NCBI GenBank assembly: GCA_026645935.1
Contig: JAPKMP010000003.1
Coordinates: forward strand, 1 to 64,000
Length of the DNA stretch: 64,000 nt
Direction of reading: 5' to 3'
From: Candidatus Villigracilaceae bacterium
GTDB lineage: Bacteria > Chloroflexota > Anaerolineae > Anaerolineales > Villigracilaceae
Shown: positions 17,458 through 25,213 of the stretch, one piece after another
How positions within the stretch are numbered: position 1 is the first letter of the stretch
Layout of the letters: the number at the start of each line of letters is the position of its first letter
Notes under the pieces: model-generated
What the model was told of the DNA's origin: nothing
Seen by the model: only the letters and a program-made list of their open reading frames with translations
Database searches by the model: none
Program-made: the position numbers and the translations under genes

Positions 17458-17514
17458 ATGTCTAACATGGATAGTAGTAACAAACCCAGCGCTGTGGCAT
17501 CCCTCCTCAAGTAA
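17458..17514 (+). CDS. 18-residue peptide ORF with very strong ribosome-binding site
   Basis: ATG 17458 to TAA 17514 encodes MSNMDSSNKPSAVASLLK. Just upstream is GAAAGGAGGAGGTGATG, which matches nearly the whole anti-Shine-Dalgarno region with a three-base duplication; an internal ATG four codons in is a second possible start. A near-consensus promoter lies 60 bases upstream. The last codons and the stop lie in the left arm and loop of a perfect 10-bp hairpin (17489-17530), so translation would affect folding. It may be a leader peptide, a small secreted or regulatory peptide, or a dual-function small RNA. I recognise no family. It is far too short to be judged by coding statistics alone. Confidence 0.55.
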   Translation: MSNMDSSNKPSAVASLLK

Positions 17515-17564
17515 AAGGAAGCCACAGCGCCCCACCAGCGCCGTCCGAAAGGGCGGCAGTCTGG
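17489..17564 (+). ncRNA. Two-hairpin structured RNA overlapping the 18-codon ORF
   Basis: Hairpin 1 is a perfect 10-bp stem GCGCTGTGGC (17489-17498) / GCCACAGCGC (17521-17530). Hairpin 2 is GCCGTCC-GAAA-GGGCGGC (17540-17557), a GNRA-type tetraloop with one G-T wobble, extended by CCAG/CTGG. A very similar hairpin with a GCAA loop occurs at 59928-59945. No T-run follows directly, so simple termination is unlikely. Confidence 0.5.
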
Positions 17565-17576
17565 TTAATAAAGTAA

Positions 17577-17600
17577 GTCACGCTTCAAGCGTGACCTACA
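17577..17600. repeat. Short palindromic repeat (CACGCTT family)
   Basis: GTCACGCTT-c-AAGCGTGAC followed by CTACA; related to the hairpins at 5621-5670 and 30632-30660. It lies just before the rhodanese stop codon. Confidence 0.75.
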
Positions 17601-17605
17601 ATGTT

Positions 17606-17950
17606 TTAGTAGAAACCGACGGATTGGTCCACCTTTCTTGCGTAGTCGTCGATCCCACCGCGCACATTGAAGATATTCTTGTATCCCTGCTTTATCAGCC
17701 ACATCGCAACCTGCATGCTGCGGTTGCCGTGGTGACATAAGATGTAAACAGGGATTACGCCCGACTGAACCGACTCGGACAAAACAGTCGGTCCTTCGGA
17801 AGCCAGCCGGCTCGTGGGCATGACCTCGAGCCTGGGGTCTTCGATCCTTGCCTGGCCCAACTCCGGCAGTTCGCGCACGTCGAGCAGGATGAACGTTTCA
17901 TCCGATTTAAGCTTTTCACCGAGTTGGGTTACCGTTATTTCAGGCAGCAT
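17606..17950 (-). CDS. Single-domain rhodanese (sulfurtransferase-like)
   Basis: A 114-residue rhodanese domain. FILLDVRELPELGQARI and the active-site loop CHHGNRSMQVAMWL (catalytic-type Cys near residue 73) are followed by GYKNIFNVRGGIDDYA, the canonical C-terminal motif. Such domains carry a persulfide on Cys and pass sulfane sulfur to an acceptor; the target here is unknown. The start codon lies inside the last codons of glgP (11-base overlap), so it is translated from the glgP transcript. The functional link to glycogen breakdown is unclear. Confidence 0.9.
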   Translation of the reverse strand: MLPEITVTQLGEKLKSDETFILLDVRELPELGQARIEDPRLEVMPTSRLASEGPTVLSESVQSGVIPVYILCHHGNRSMQVAMWLIKQGYKNIFNVRGGIDDYARKVDQSVGFY

Positions 17951-20117
17951 TTTTCAATCCTTGATAATCGGGCGCTTCATGCGCCTCCCCTGCGAGCGCC
18001 GGAAGATAGAATTTCTCCACATATTCCTTGACCATTCGGCGCGTGGAGAACTGCGGGATGACCGTCTTCATCGAGCTCTTCATAAAGGCGATCCACGCGC
18101 TCGACCTTTCCTTGGGGTCACGGTCGTAGAATTTCGGGATGATCTGATGTTCGAGCGTGCTATACAGGCTTTCAGCATCGGCGGCATCCTGCGCTTCAGT
18201 GGATTCATATTCCTTTTCCTCGCCGATAGCCCAGCCGTTCCTGCCATTGTATGCTTCGCGCCACCAGCCGTCGAGTATGGAAAAGTTGGGCACGCCGTTG
18301 ATGGCGGCTTTCATGCCTGAAGTCCCGCTGGCTTCATACGGACGGCGTGGGGTGTTCATCCACACGTCCACGCCCTGGACGAGATAGCGCGCAAGATTCA
18401 TATCGTAATCTTCGAGGAAGACGATTCGTCCGCCGGTCTCGGCTTTCTTGACTGTGCGATAAACCTGCTGGATCAACTTCTTGCCGGGGTCATCGGCGGG
18501 ATGCGCCTTGCCCGCAAAGATGATCTGCACGGGATGGTTCGGACGGTTGATGAGTTCGAGCAAACGTTCCACATCCGAGAGAATGATACTGGCGCGTTTG
18601 TAGGTGGCGAAGCGGCGCGCGAAACCGATGGTCAATGCATACGGATTGATGAGCACTCCCGAGGCAATGACTTGGACAGGATGAAATCCTCCGTGAGTCC
18701 AGCGGTCTCGGACGCGCTCGGTAAGATAAAACGCCATCTTGCGCTTGAGGTGGAGATGAACTTCCCACAATTCCTTATCGGGGATCTGGTCGATCTTTTC
18801 AATCAACCTGCGATCGTCGAGGTTATCGTACCAATCCGCGCCGAGATATTTTTCGAGCAGGATGTTCATGCGGCGCGCCAGCCAGTTGCGGGTGTGGACT
18901 CCGTTCGTGACATGCTGGATGGGCACATCCTTCACGTCGCGGTCGCTCCAGAGAAACTTCCACATATCGCGCGAGACTTCGCCGTGCAATTCGGAGACCC
19001 CGTTCGAACTGCCGGAAAGCTTGAGCGCCAGCACCGGCATGGAGTAGGTCTCGCCGTGGGGGTGCTGCTGTTTGGCAACCTCCACGAATTGTTCGCGCGT
19101 CAGGCCGAGTTCGCCCCAATAGTTTGCGAGATACTTGTCGATGAGCCAGAGCGGGAATTCATCGTTCCCGGCGGGGACGGGAGTATGGGTCGTGAAGATA
19201 TTCTGCGGCCGCGTCTTTTCGGCGGCATCGGCAAAGGCGAAGCCCCCGGCTACGAGTTCGCGAATCCGCTCGAGGGTCAGGAAAGAGGCGTGGCCTTCGT
19301 TCATGTGCCAGACAGCCGGGTCGTATCCCAATGCTCTTAGTGCGCGGACTCCGCCAATTCCCAAGAGGACTTCCTGCATGACACGGCGGTCAAGGTCAGA
19401 CCAGTAGAGGCGGGCAGTGAGCAGGCGATCATAGTCGTCGTTGCCTTCGAGGTTGGAGTCAAGCAAATAGAGGGGCACGCGCCCAACACGGACTTCCCAA
19501 ATTTGGGCGGTGAGTCTTCTATCGGGGAGGTCGAACGAGATGGTAACGGGCTTGGCGTTTTTCTTGACGAGCGAAACGGGAAGATGCTCGAATTTGAGGG
19601 GGTTGTTGACCGCTTCCTGCCAGCCGTCCTCCGTGATGCGCTGGGAGAAGTAGCCTTGCGCATACATGAAGCCAACCGCAATGAACGGCAGACCGAGGTC
19701 GGAGGCTTCTTTGAGATGATCGCCAGAGAGCACACCCAAACCACCGGAGTAAATGGGCAGGGTTTCGTGCAAGCCGTATTCCATCGAGAAATACGCGACC
19801 GGTTTTTTCAGGTCTTTTTGATTCTTTTGCGACCAGGATTCTTTGGTGAAGTAGGCGTCGAAACCTTTGAACAACTCGTCGTAATGTTCCAGATATTCCC
19901 TGTCGTTGGCAACCTGATTTAGGCGTGCGCGTCCGACCTCGTTCAACAAGCGGATCGGGTTATGACCGAGGCGTTCCCATAGGTCATAATCCAACCGACC
20001 AAATAGATGCGACGCTTCGGGGTGCCAGGTCCACCAAAGGTTGGTGGCAAGTTCGCCCAGACGCTCGATGCGCTTGGGCAGGTCGAATTGTTGAGTGGGG
20101 GAAGTTAGGAATTCCAT
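17940..20117 (-). CDS. glgP: Alpha-glucan phosphorylase (glycogen/maltodextrin phosphorylase)
   Basis: A large PLP enzyme that releases glucose-1-phosphate from alpha-1,4-glucans. I start it at ATG 20117 (MEFLTSPTQQFDLPKRIERL), which gives 725 residues; a TTG at 20153 is a weaker option. The N-terminal NLWWTWHPEASHLFGRLDYD (20) and PVAYFSMEYGLHETLPIYSG (20) mark the short, GT35 'Thermotoga-type' subfamily. IFTTHTPVPAGNDEF follows, and the C-terminal GTSGMKAAINGVPNFSILDG (20) carries the PLP lysine region. It stands with the overlapping rhodanese; no other glycogen genes are in view. Confidence 0.94.
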   Translation of the reverse strand: MEFLTSPTQQFDLPKRIERLGELATNLWWTWHPEASHLFGRLDYDLWERLGHNPIRLLNEVGRARLNQVANDREYLEHYDELFKGFDAYFTKESWSQKNQKDLKKPVAYFSMEYGLHETLPIYSGGLGVLSGDHLKEASDLGLPFIAVGFMYAQGYFSQRITEDGWQEAVNNPLKFEHLPVSLVKKNAKPVTISFDLPDRRLTAQIWEVRVGRVPLYLLDSNLEGNDDYDRLLTARLYWSDLDRRVMQEVLLGIGGVRALRALGYDPAVWHMNEGHASFLTLERIRELVAGGFAFADAAEKTRPQNIFTTHTPVPAGNDEFPLWLIDKYLANYWGELGLTREQFVEVAKQQHPHGETYSMPVLALKLSGSSNGVSELHGEVSRDMWKFLWSDRDVKDVPIQHVTNGVHTRNWLARRMNILLEKYLGADWYDNLDDRRLIEKIDQIPDKELWEVHLHLKRKMAFYLTERVRDRWTHGGFHPVQVIASGVLINPYALTIGFARRFATYKRASIILSDVERLLELINRPNHPVQIIFAGKAHPADDPGKKLIQQVYRTVKKAETGGRIVFLEDYDMNLARYLVQGVDVWMNTPRRPYEASGTSGMKAAINGVPNFSILDGWWREAYNGRNGWAIGEEKEYESTEAQDAADAESLYSTLEHQIIPKFYDRDPKERSSAWIAFMKSSMKTVIPQFSTRRMVKEYVEKFYLPALAGEAHEAPDYQGLKNAA

Positions 20118-20290
20118 AGCGGCGAATAATACCTCATAGTTTATTTGATTCAAACTATTGTAAGGTGAATTAGTTTGCTGGTCAAACTAATTCTGCCCAC
20201 GCGATGGTTTATGAGTTGAGAATGTGAACCATTAAGAGGTGGATAAAAAAGATAAGAATGATAGATTTATGAGAGGTTGTACAAATGCCA

Positions 20291-20318
20291 TTGACTATCT
20301 GTGCAAAATATATACAAT
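20291..20318 (+). promoter_or_regulatory. Promoter of the FAS1 lipoprotein gene
   Basis: TTGACT (20291-20296), a 16-base spacer, then TACAAT (20313-20318). The predicted start near 20325 gives a leader of about 67 bases. Confidence 0.6.
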
Positions 20319-20328
20319 ATCGACATTA

Positions 20329-20351
20329 CATTTGCAAAACCTTTGCAAATG
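20329..20351. promoter_or_regulatory. Perfect operator-like palindrome in the FAS1 leader
   Basis: CATTTGCAAA-acc-TTTGCAAATG, a perfect 10-bp inverted repeat centred a few bases downstream of the predicted transcription start, a position suited to a repressor. The remaining gap between glgP and this gene shows nothing else. Confidence 0.55.
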
Positions 20352-20391
20352 ACGGTATAAAAAATCTAACCAAAAATGGAGTAAAAGAGCT

Positions 20392-21372
20392 ATGAAACGC
20401 AATTCCCTGTTCGTCGGACTGCTCGTTGCAGTCTCAATGGTGCTGGCAGCCTGTGCCCCCGCCGCCACCCCCACCCCGGCGCCCGAGCCGACCGCCATGC
20501 CCGAACCCACCGCCACCCCCGAACCCGAACTGGCGGATATCGTCGACACCGCTGTAGCGGATGGTCGCTTCACTACTCTGGTTGCCGCAGTCGAAGCCGG
20601 CGGTTTGGTGGATACCCTCAAGGGTGAAGGTCCCTTCACCGTCTTCGCCCCCACCGATGACGCTTTCGCCGCGCTGCCTGAAGGCACTGTCGAAAGCCTG
20701 CTCCTGCCTGAAAACAAGCAGCAACTCACCGACATCCTGCTTTACCATGTCGTCTCCGGCAAGGTGATGGCTGCGGATGTGACCGGTCTTGAGAACGCCG
20801 CCACCGTGCTCGGCAAGGACATCGCCATCAAGGTTGATATGGGCAACGTCTACATCAACGAGGCCAAGGTTATCATCACCGACATCGAGACCTCCAACGG
20901 CGTGATCCATGTCATCGATGCGGTCCTCCTTCCGCCCTCTGATGAAGCCGCTGAATCCAACACCATTGTGGATGTCGCTGTTGCTGACGGCCGCTTCACC
21001 ACACTGGTTGCCGCTGTGCAGGCCGCGGGTCTGGTCGAGACGTTGAGCGGGGAAGGTCCCTTCACGGTCTTTGCTCCCACCGATGACGCTTTCGCGGCGC
21101 TTCCCGCCGGAACCGTGGAAAACCTGCTCAAGCCTGAGAACAAGCAAGCCCTCACCGACATCCTGCTTTACCATGTCGTCTCCGGCAAGGTCATGGCTGC
21201 GGACGTGGTCAATCTGACCAGCGCTCCCACCGTGCTTGGCAAGGACATTACCATCACCGTCAAAGATGGCAAGGTCTTCCTGAACGATACCGTTCAAGTC
21301 ATCATCACAGACGTCGAAGCCTCGAACGGTGTGATCCATGTGATTGACGCGGTTCTCCTGCCGCCTCAATAA
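20392..21372 (+). CDS. Lipoprotein with two tandem FAS1 (fasciclin) domains
   Basis: A 326-residue surface lipoprotein. The signal peptide ends in lipobox VLAAC (Cys at about residue 21), followed by a Pro/Thr/Glu linker and two FAS1 domains at about 47-180 and 190-325. Each domain has the family's [37 protein letters not shown] and [15 protein letters not shown] blocks. The two copies are almost identical in protein and very similar in DNA, so they arose by a recent internal duplication. FAS1 domains mediate adhesion to glycans or neighbouring cells. It has its own promoter and terminator and is monocistronic. Confidence 0.93.
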   Translation: MKRNSLFVGLLVAVSMVLAACAPAATPTPAPEPTAMPEPTATPEPELADIVDTAVADGRFTTLVAAVEAGGLVDTLKGEGPFTVFAPTDDAFAALPEGTVESLLLPENKQQLTDILLYHVVSGKVMAADVTGLENAATVLGKDIAIKVDMGNVYINEAKVIITDIETSNGVIHVIDAVLLPPSDEAAESNTIVDVAVADGRFTTLVAAVQAAGLVETLSGEGPFTVFAPTDDAFAALPAGTVENLLKPENKQALTDILLYHVVSGKVMAADVVNLTSAPTVLGKDITITVKDGKVFLNDTVQVIITDVEASNGVIHVIDAVLLPPQ

Positions 21373-21403
21373 ATACTCTCCTCTTTGTTGTGTGTGCAAG
21401 AAG

Positions 21404-21440
21404 AAAGGACGGGCGTGAGACGCCCGTCCTTTCTCTTATT
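21404..21440 (+). terminator. Intrinsic terminator after the FAS1 gene
   Basis: Stem AAAGGACGGGCG (21404-21415) / CGCCCGTCCTTT (21421-21432) with a 5-base loop and trailing T-rich tract. Confidence 0.9.
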
Positions 21441-21521
21441 ACAATGTCGTCTTTGAGAGAATCGTTGCGAGAGGGCTGTTTATCTCCGGCAGGGGCGAAG
21501 GTGAGATAAAATTTATCGAAC

Positions 21522-22997
21522 ATGAAACGCATCTTTATCTCCGCCGATCACGGCATGGCAATCATCTACTTCCTGCAAAGCGATGTCGTTCCGACCCTGC
21601 TCGAGGCGGGCGTCGAAGTCATCCTATTAACCGACGACGAGATCGTTGCGCGGCTTCGATCGCGTTTCACGCATCATGGATTAACCATCGAAGGTTTGCG
21701 CCTCAAACAAGCGAACGAATACGGAAAAATATTTCAACCAAGAATTCAATGGCTGCTCGCCTACCTGCGCCGCGTCGGCGGTTCGCGCCGCATCAACACC
21801 GAAGCCATGGATAGCCACATCTGGGAAGTCTGGGCGGAGAACTCGTGGAAGTTCCGTTTGGGAATATGGATTCCCACCGCGCTGATGATTCTCCTGCTGC
21901 GGAATTTTTCGTGGGCGCGCAGATTGCTGGTGCGGATGCAGAACCGCTTCACCCCTGACCCCGGGCTGTATACCGACCTCTTCGACAAATACCACCCTGA
22001 CATGGTCATCGCTTCGACTCCCGGCTGGCGCATGGATCGTTATCTCCTGCGCGAATCCGCGCGTCGGGGCATCCCGAACATGACCGTCATCGTCGGCTGG
22101 GACAATTCATCGTCGTATAACGTCTCCGGCGCGGACGTGCAGTGGGCCACATGCTGGTCGCAACTGCAAAAAGATGAACTTGTCAAAGGCTCCGATTGGG
22201 ACCCTGAGCATGTCAACATCGGCGGCATCCCTTCTTATGACGGGTATTTCCGCAGGCAGTGGCTCATGCCGCGCGATGAGTATTTCAAACTGCACGGGCT
22301 CGACCCGAAGCGCAAGTTGATCTCATACGCCAGCAGTTTTGTCCATTTCGCGCCGAACTTCCCGAACATCGAAGCGCTGGCAAAGTTGGTTTCATCGGAC
22401 GCATTGGTAGAACCTTCTCAGTTGCTGATCCGTTTACATCCAAGCCATTTTCAAGACAAACCGAAGATCTTTGCAGAAGAACGTGCGCGTGTTTTCGAGT
22501 TGGAGAAGAAATATCCGCACGTGCATGTTGTCCAACCTGTGGCGTTGGGCGGATCGCTTGGCTACTACGGCGGCGAAGATATGGACGAGAAATCGTCCGT
22601 GATGGCGTACTCGGATGTGGTGGTGACGGTCTATTCGACGATGCTGGTCGAAACCGCTGTCCACGATACACCGATGATCGCCGCGACAATCGATGTCCCT
22701 GGCGGGTGGAACAGGAAGAATAAGTTTTCGCTGTCGCTGAAAGAGATCGGCAATTGGCCCACGCACAAACGCTTCCGTGAGGCGAAGGCGGGACGAGTCG
22801 CTGCGGATGAAAATCAACTACGGGAAGCGCTGAACATGTACCTACGGGATCGAAGCGTCGATTCCATCGAGAGAAGGAAATTCGTCGAGAGTGAGATCAC
22901 GTTCACCGATGCGTCATCCGGCAAACGCACGGCGGAGTTTATTTTGAACGTGCTGGATGGATTCAACCGCAAAGAGCGCGAAGCACGACAGGAATAA
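21522..22997 (+). CDS. GT-B/CDP-glycerol-transferase-like surface glycan protein
   Basis: A 491-residue protein with a Rossmann-like opening (MKRIFISADHGMAIIYFLQS, 20) and a central basic region with one hydrophobic stretch (WIPTALMILLLRNFSWARRL, 20). The second half contains IASTPGWRMDRYLLRESARR, LLIRLHPSHF and SDVVVTVYSTMLVETAVHDT. The His-Pro motif and the final E-TA block are typical of GT-B polymer transferases of the CDP-glycerol/capsule type. No donor can be assigned. It opens a plus-strand run of surface-modification genes up to 26245. A TAAAAT box lies nine bases before the ATG. Confidence 0.65.
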   Translation: MKRIFISADHGMAIIYFLQSDVVPTLLEAGVEVILLTDDEIVARLRSRFTHHGLTIEGLRLKQANEYGKIFQPRIQWLLAYLRRVGGSRRINTEAMDSHIWEVWAENSWKFRLGIWIPTALMILLLRNFSWARRLLVRMQNRFTPDPGLYTDLFDKYHPDMVIASTPGWRMDRYLLRESARRGIPNMTVIVGWDNSSSYNVSGADVQWATCWSQLQKDELVKGSDWDPEHVNIGGIPSYDGYFRRQWLMPRDEYFKLHGLDPKRKLISYASSFVHFAPNFPNIEALAKLVSSDALVEPSQLLIRLHPSHFQDKPKIFAEERARVFELEKKYPHVHVVQPVALGGSLGYYGGEDMDEKSSVMAYSDVVVTVYSTMLVETAVHDTPMIAATIDVPGGWNRKNKFSLSLKEIGNWPTHKRFREAKAGRVAADENQLREALNMYLRDRSVDSIERRKFVESEITFTDASSGKRTAEFILNVLDGFNRKEREARQE

Positions 22998-23074
22998 GTC
23001 ATCGATCTTCGCGACCATGTCGTGCTTCGCGGTTAAAAGATATTTCATGGTAAAAATGAGGGCTGGAGAAACAA

Positions 23075-23677
23075 ATGAAACAGAAATTCCTGATTGCTAT
23101 TTCGATTTTAGCGATTCTCGCCCTGTCTGCCTGCGGAGGCGGGGATGCCACGCCTGAGTTCAGCGCAGAAGACCTCGCATCCACCGCCGTCGCCGAAGCG
23201 TGGCTCGTCGTCACCCAAACCGCGGCGGCCGCACCGACATCCACACCCGTCCCACCGACGTTTACCCCGCAGCCGATCAATACCATCCCCGCTACACTGG
23301 CTTTGCTCCCAACGCTCCCGCCCGCAACCATCGCGGTTGCAGTATCGCCAACGCCCGAATGCAATCAAATTCCGCAGGTCGAACCGAAAGGCACGCTGAC
23401 CAGCATCGAGTTCTACAATGAATCCGGGGGGAGCGTCAACCTGGCGTTCGGCATGCTGTCGCCCAACGATGAGGGAGAGTGCTATACGTATTCCTTTACC
23501 ATCAGCGATAACAAAACAGAGTCTGCCAAGGTGCTGACAGGTTGTTATTGGGGTTGGGCTTGGGTTGGCGGAAACGAAGGTTCCATTGCGAAATCCGGCG
23601 ATAAGGTCTTATGTCTCACCGACCCGGCGTTCGTTCACAAGATCGTGATCACCGAAGAACGGGTGGATTTCAAATAA
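23075..23677 (+). CDS. Lipoprotein of unknown function
   Basis: A 200-residue lipoprotein. The signal sequence MKQKFLIAISILAILALSAC ends in lipobox LSAC, and a Thr/Pro-rich spacer covers residues about 50-95. The C-terminal domain (about 100 residues, with LTSIEFYNESGGSVNLAFGM and two or three cysteines in CYTYSF, TGCYWGWAWVGG and VLCLTDPAF) is probably a small disulfide-stabilised beta domain. I do not recognise it. GGAGAAAC precedes the ATG. It is followed after six bases by the EamA-like gene. Confidence 0.75.
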   Translation: MKQKFLIAISILAILALSACGGGDATPEFSAEDLASTAVAEAWLVVTQTAAAAPTSTPVPPTFTPQPINTIPATLALLPTLPPATIAVAVSPTPECNQIPQVEPKGTLTSIEFYNESGGSVNLAFGMLSPNDEGECYTYSFTISDNKTESAKVLTGCYWGWAWVGGNEGSIAKSGDKVLCLTDPAFVHKIVITEERVDFK

Positions 23678-23683
23678 TATTCA

Positions 23684-24133
23684 ATGACAAAAACCGGTTC
23701 GATGTTCCTGTTTTATTTTTCGATCACGCTCGCCATCGCCTCCAGCGCGTTGTATCACTTCGTCGCCAAGAGCACGCCCGCGAACGTCAACTTTACGGTT
23801 TCGCTGCTGGTGACATACACAGCCGCCTTCGTCGTTACACTCATCACTTTCTTTTTCTTCCCGGTCGAAAACGGTCTCGGCGCGGAAATTAAAAATTTGA
23901 ATTTGGCGAGCATCGGGCTGGCGGTTGCCATCGTGGGCATAGAATTCGGCTTTTTGCTCGTTTACCGTTCAGGTTGGAATTTGGGCATCGCGGCTGTGCT
24001 GGTTAATGTCGTCGCCTCTCTCATCCTCGTCCCTGTGGCGGTTTTTGTGTTCAAAGATAAAATCTCGTGGGTCAATATTGCCGGGATATTCGTCTGTCTT
24101 TTGGGCTTGTTGATGTTGAATTGGAAAAGATAG
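23684..24133 (+). CDS. Small EamA/DMT-like membrane protein (five helices)
   Basis: A 149-residue hydrophobic protein, about half the size of a normal DMT transporter. The final two helices contain NLGIAAVLVNVVASLILVPV (20), FKDKISWVNIAGIFVCLLGL (20) and LMLNWKR, which match the last part of an EamA repeat, as in EmrE-like or ArnE/F-like half-size transporters. It may work as a homodimer; the substrate is unknown, though flippase roles for lipid-linked sugars are known in this superfamily. It starts six bases after the lipoprotein and ends three bases before the sulfotransferase gene, so it is co-transcribed. Confidence 0.75.
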   Translation: MTKTGSMFLFYFSITLAIASSALYHFVAKSTPANVNFTVSLLVTYTAAFVVTLITFFFFPVENGLGAEIKNLNLASIGLAVAIVGIEFGFLLVYRSGWNLGIAAVLVNVVASLILVPVAVFVFKDKISWVNIAGIFVCLLGLLMLNWKR

Positions 24134-24136
24134 ATC

Positions 24137-25165
24137 ATGTTCTCCCGTTTCAAATCCGCCGCGCGCATCCTTCTCAAGGGTGAACCGAATAAGAAAAACC
24201 GCAATCCCATCCCCGCCATTACAAGGGAAGAATTGGCTGAGGTTAAACAATTCTTTCCGCGCGAGAAATTCTTCATTCTCGGTCACGCCCGCTCCGGCAC
24301 CACCCTGCTGATGCGCCTCCTGCGATTGCATCCCGAAATTCATTGTAACTATCAGGCACACTTCTTCACGCGCAAGCCGCTGCTTAAATCGCTGGTTGAT
24401 TCGGCTGAGATCGAGGAATGGCTCGCGCGCAAATCGAACCGTTGGAATCACGGGCGCGACCTTTCACCCCTCGTTCTGCGTGCCGCAGCCGATTTCATCA
24501 TGGAGCGCGACGCCGCCCGCAAAGGCAAGAACATCGTCGGCGATAAAAGTCCTTCGAGCGTAATCCATGGTCAGGTCGTGCGCGATATGCATTCCCTGTA
24601 TCCCGATGCGAAGGTTGTCAACATCGTCCGCGACGGGCGGGATGTTCTGATCTCGGAACGATTCCGAAATTTTGTGGAGGATTCAAAATTCCTGACAGCG
24701 GAGGATAAACGCATCATTGCGGACCTCAAAACGGATCCGGCCCCATTCAGCGACGGGCGCCGCTCGCTCTTTACCGAGACTTTCATCCGCAACATCGCCA
24801 AACGCTGGGCGGACGATCTGACCGAGATCGATTCCGAAGGCAAACGGTTGTATGGAAATAAATATATCTTTTTGCGCTACGAAGATATGCTCGCAAAGCC
24901 TTACGTCGAATTATCCCGCCTTTGGAAATTTCTCGGTGTAAAGAAGATTAGCAATACATTGGAGAAAAAACTGCTGGCGGAAATGTCCTCGAACCCGGAT
25001 GAAGAATGGCAGACAAAACGCAACGAAGGTGTCGCCTCCCTCCTCTCGAAGGGACAGGCAGGCAATTGGCAACGATTGTTCACCTCACGCGATAAAGCAT
25101 TATACAAAGAAATTGCGGGTGATGTTTTGGTCAAGTGGGGGTATGAGAAGGATGGTAATTGGTAA
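24137..25165 (+). CDS. PAPS-dependent sulfotransferase
   Basis: A 342-residue cytoplasmic enzyme that would move a sulfuryl group from PAPS to a hydroxyl, probably on a glycan. The 5'-phosphosulfate loop FILGHARSGTTLLMRLLRLH (20) lies at about 48-67, and the 3'-phosphate motif is VVNIVRDGRDVLISERFRNF (20). YIFLRYEDMLAKPYVELSRL (20) and a terminal KGQAGNWQRLFT complete the usual sulfotransferase layout (KxGxxxxWK-like). The last codons (DGNW) are formed by a GGTAATTGGTAATT repeat, so the C-terminus may have been altered. The gene context (glycosyltransferase-like, Gfo/Idh/MocA) fits sulfation of a surface polymer. Confidence 0.88.
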   Translation: MFSRFKSAARILLKGEPNKKNRNPIPAITREELAEVKQFFPREKFFILGHARSGTTLLMRLLRLHPEIHCNYQAHFFTRKPLLKSLVDSAEIEEWLARKSNRWNHGRDLSPLVLRAAADFIMERDAARKGKNIVGDKSPSSVIHGQVVRDMHSLYPDAKVVNIVRDGRDVLISERFRNFVEDSKFLTAEDKRIIADLKTDPAPFSDGRRSLFTETFIRNIAKRWADDLTEIDSEGKRLYGNKYIFLRYEDMLAKPYVELSRLWKFLGVKKISNTLEKKLLAEMSSNPDEEWQTKRNEGVASLLSKGQAGNWQRLFTSRDKALYKEIAGDVLVKWGYEKDGNW

Positions 25166-25168
25166 TTC

Positions 25169-25196
25169 GTAGGGACACGATATATCGTGTCCCTAC
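25169..25196. repeat. Perfect 28-bp palindrome between sulfotransferase and oxidoreductase genes
   Basis: GTAGGGACACGATA-TATCGTGTCCCTAC is a perfect inverted repeat of 14-bp arms with no loop. It lies only a few bases after a stop codon and is preceded by a GGTAATT direct repeat. It is probably a mobile palindromic module rather than a gene-specific operator. Confidence 0.85.
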
Positions 25197-25213
25197 AGTT
25201 AAGGATGGAAACA

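Noticed and set aside
17337-17525. Minus-strand 62-codon frame over the promoter and 18-codon ORF
   Set aside because: It runs against a near-consensus plus-strand promoter and strong ribosome site and has no ribosome site of its own.
20434-21399. Minus-strand 321-codon frame opposite the FAS1 gene
   Set aside because: The duplicated FAS1 protein with lipobox is certain; the antisense product is Asp/Gly/His-rich with no signal.
23684-24133. EamA-like gene as a truncated pseudogene
   Set aside because: It is half-length for a DMT transporter, but it has an intact start and tight operon spacing on both sides, and half-size EamA proteins are known as functional dimers.
25169-25196. 28-bp perfect palindrome as a specific operator for the oxidoreductase gene
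   Set aside because: It sits with a GGTAATT repeat and resembles other mobile palindromic modules in the window; no -10/-35 lies suitably near.
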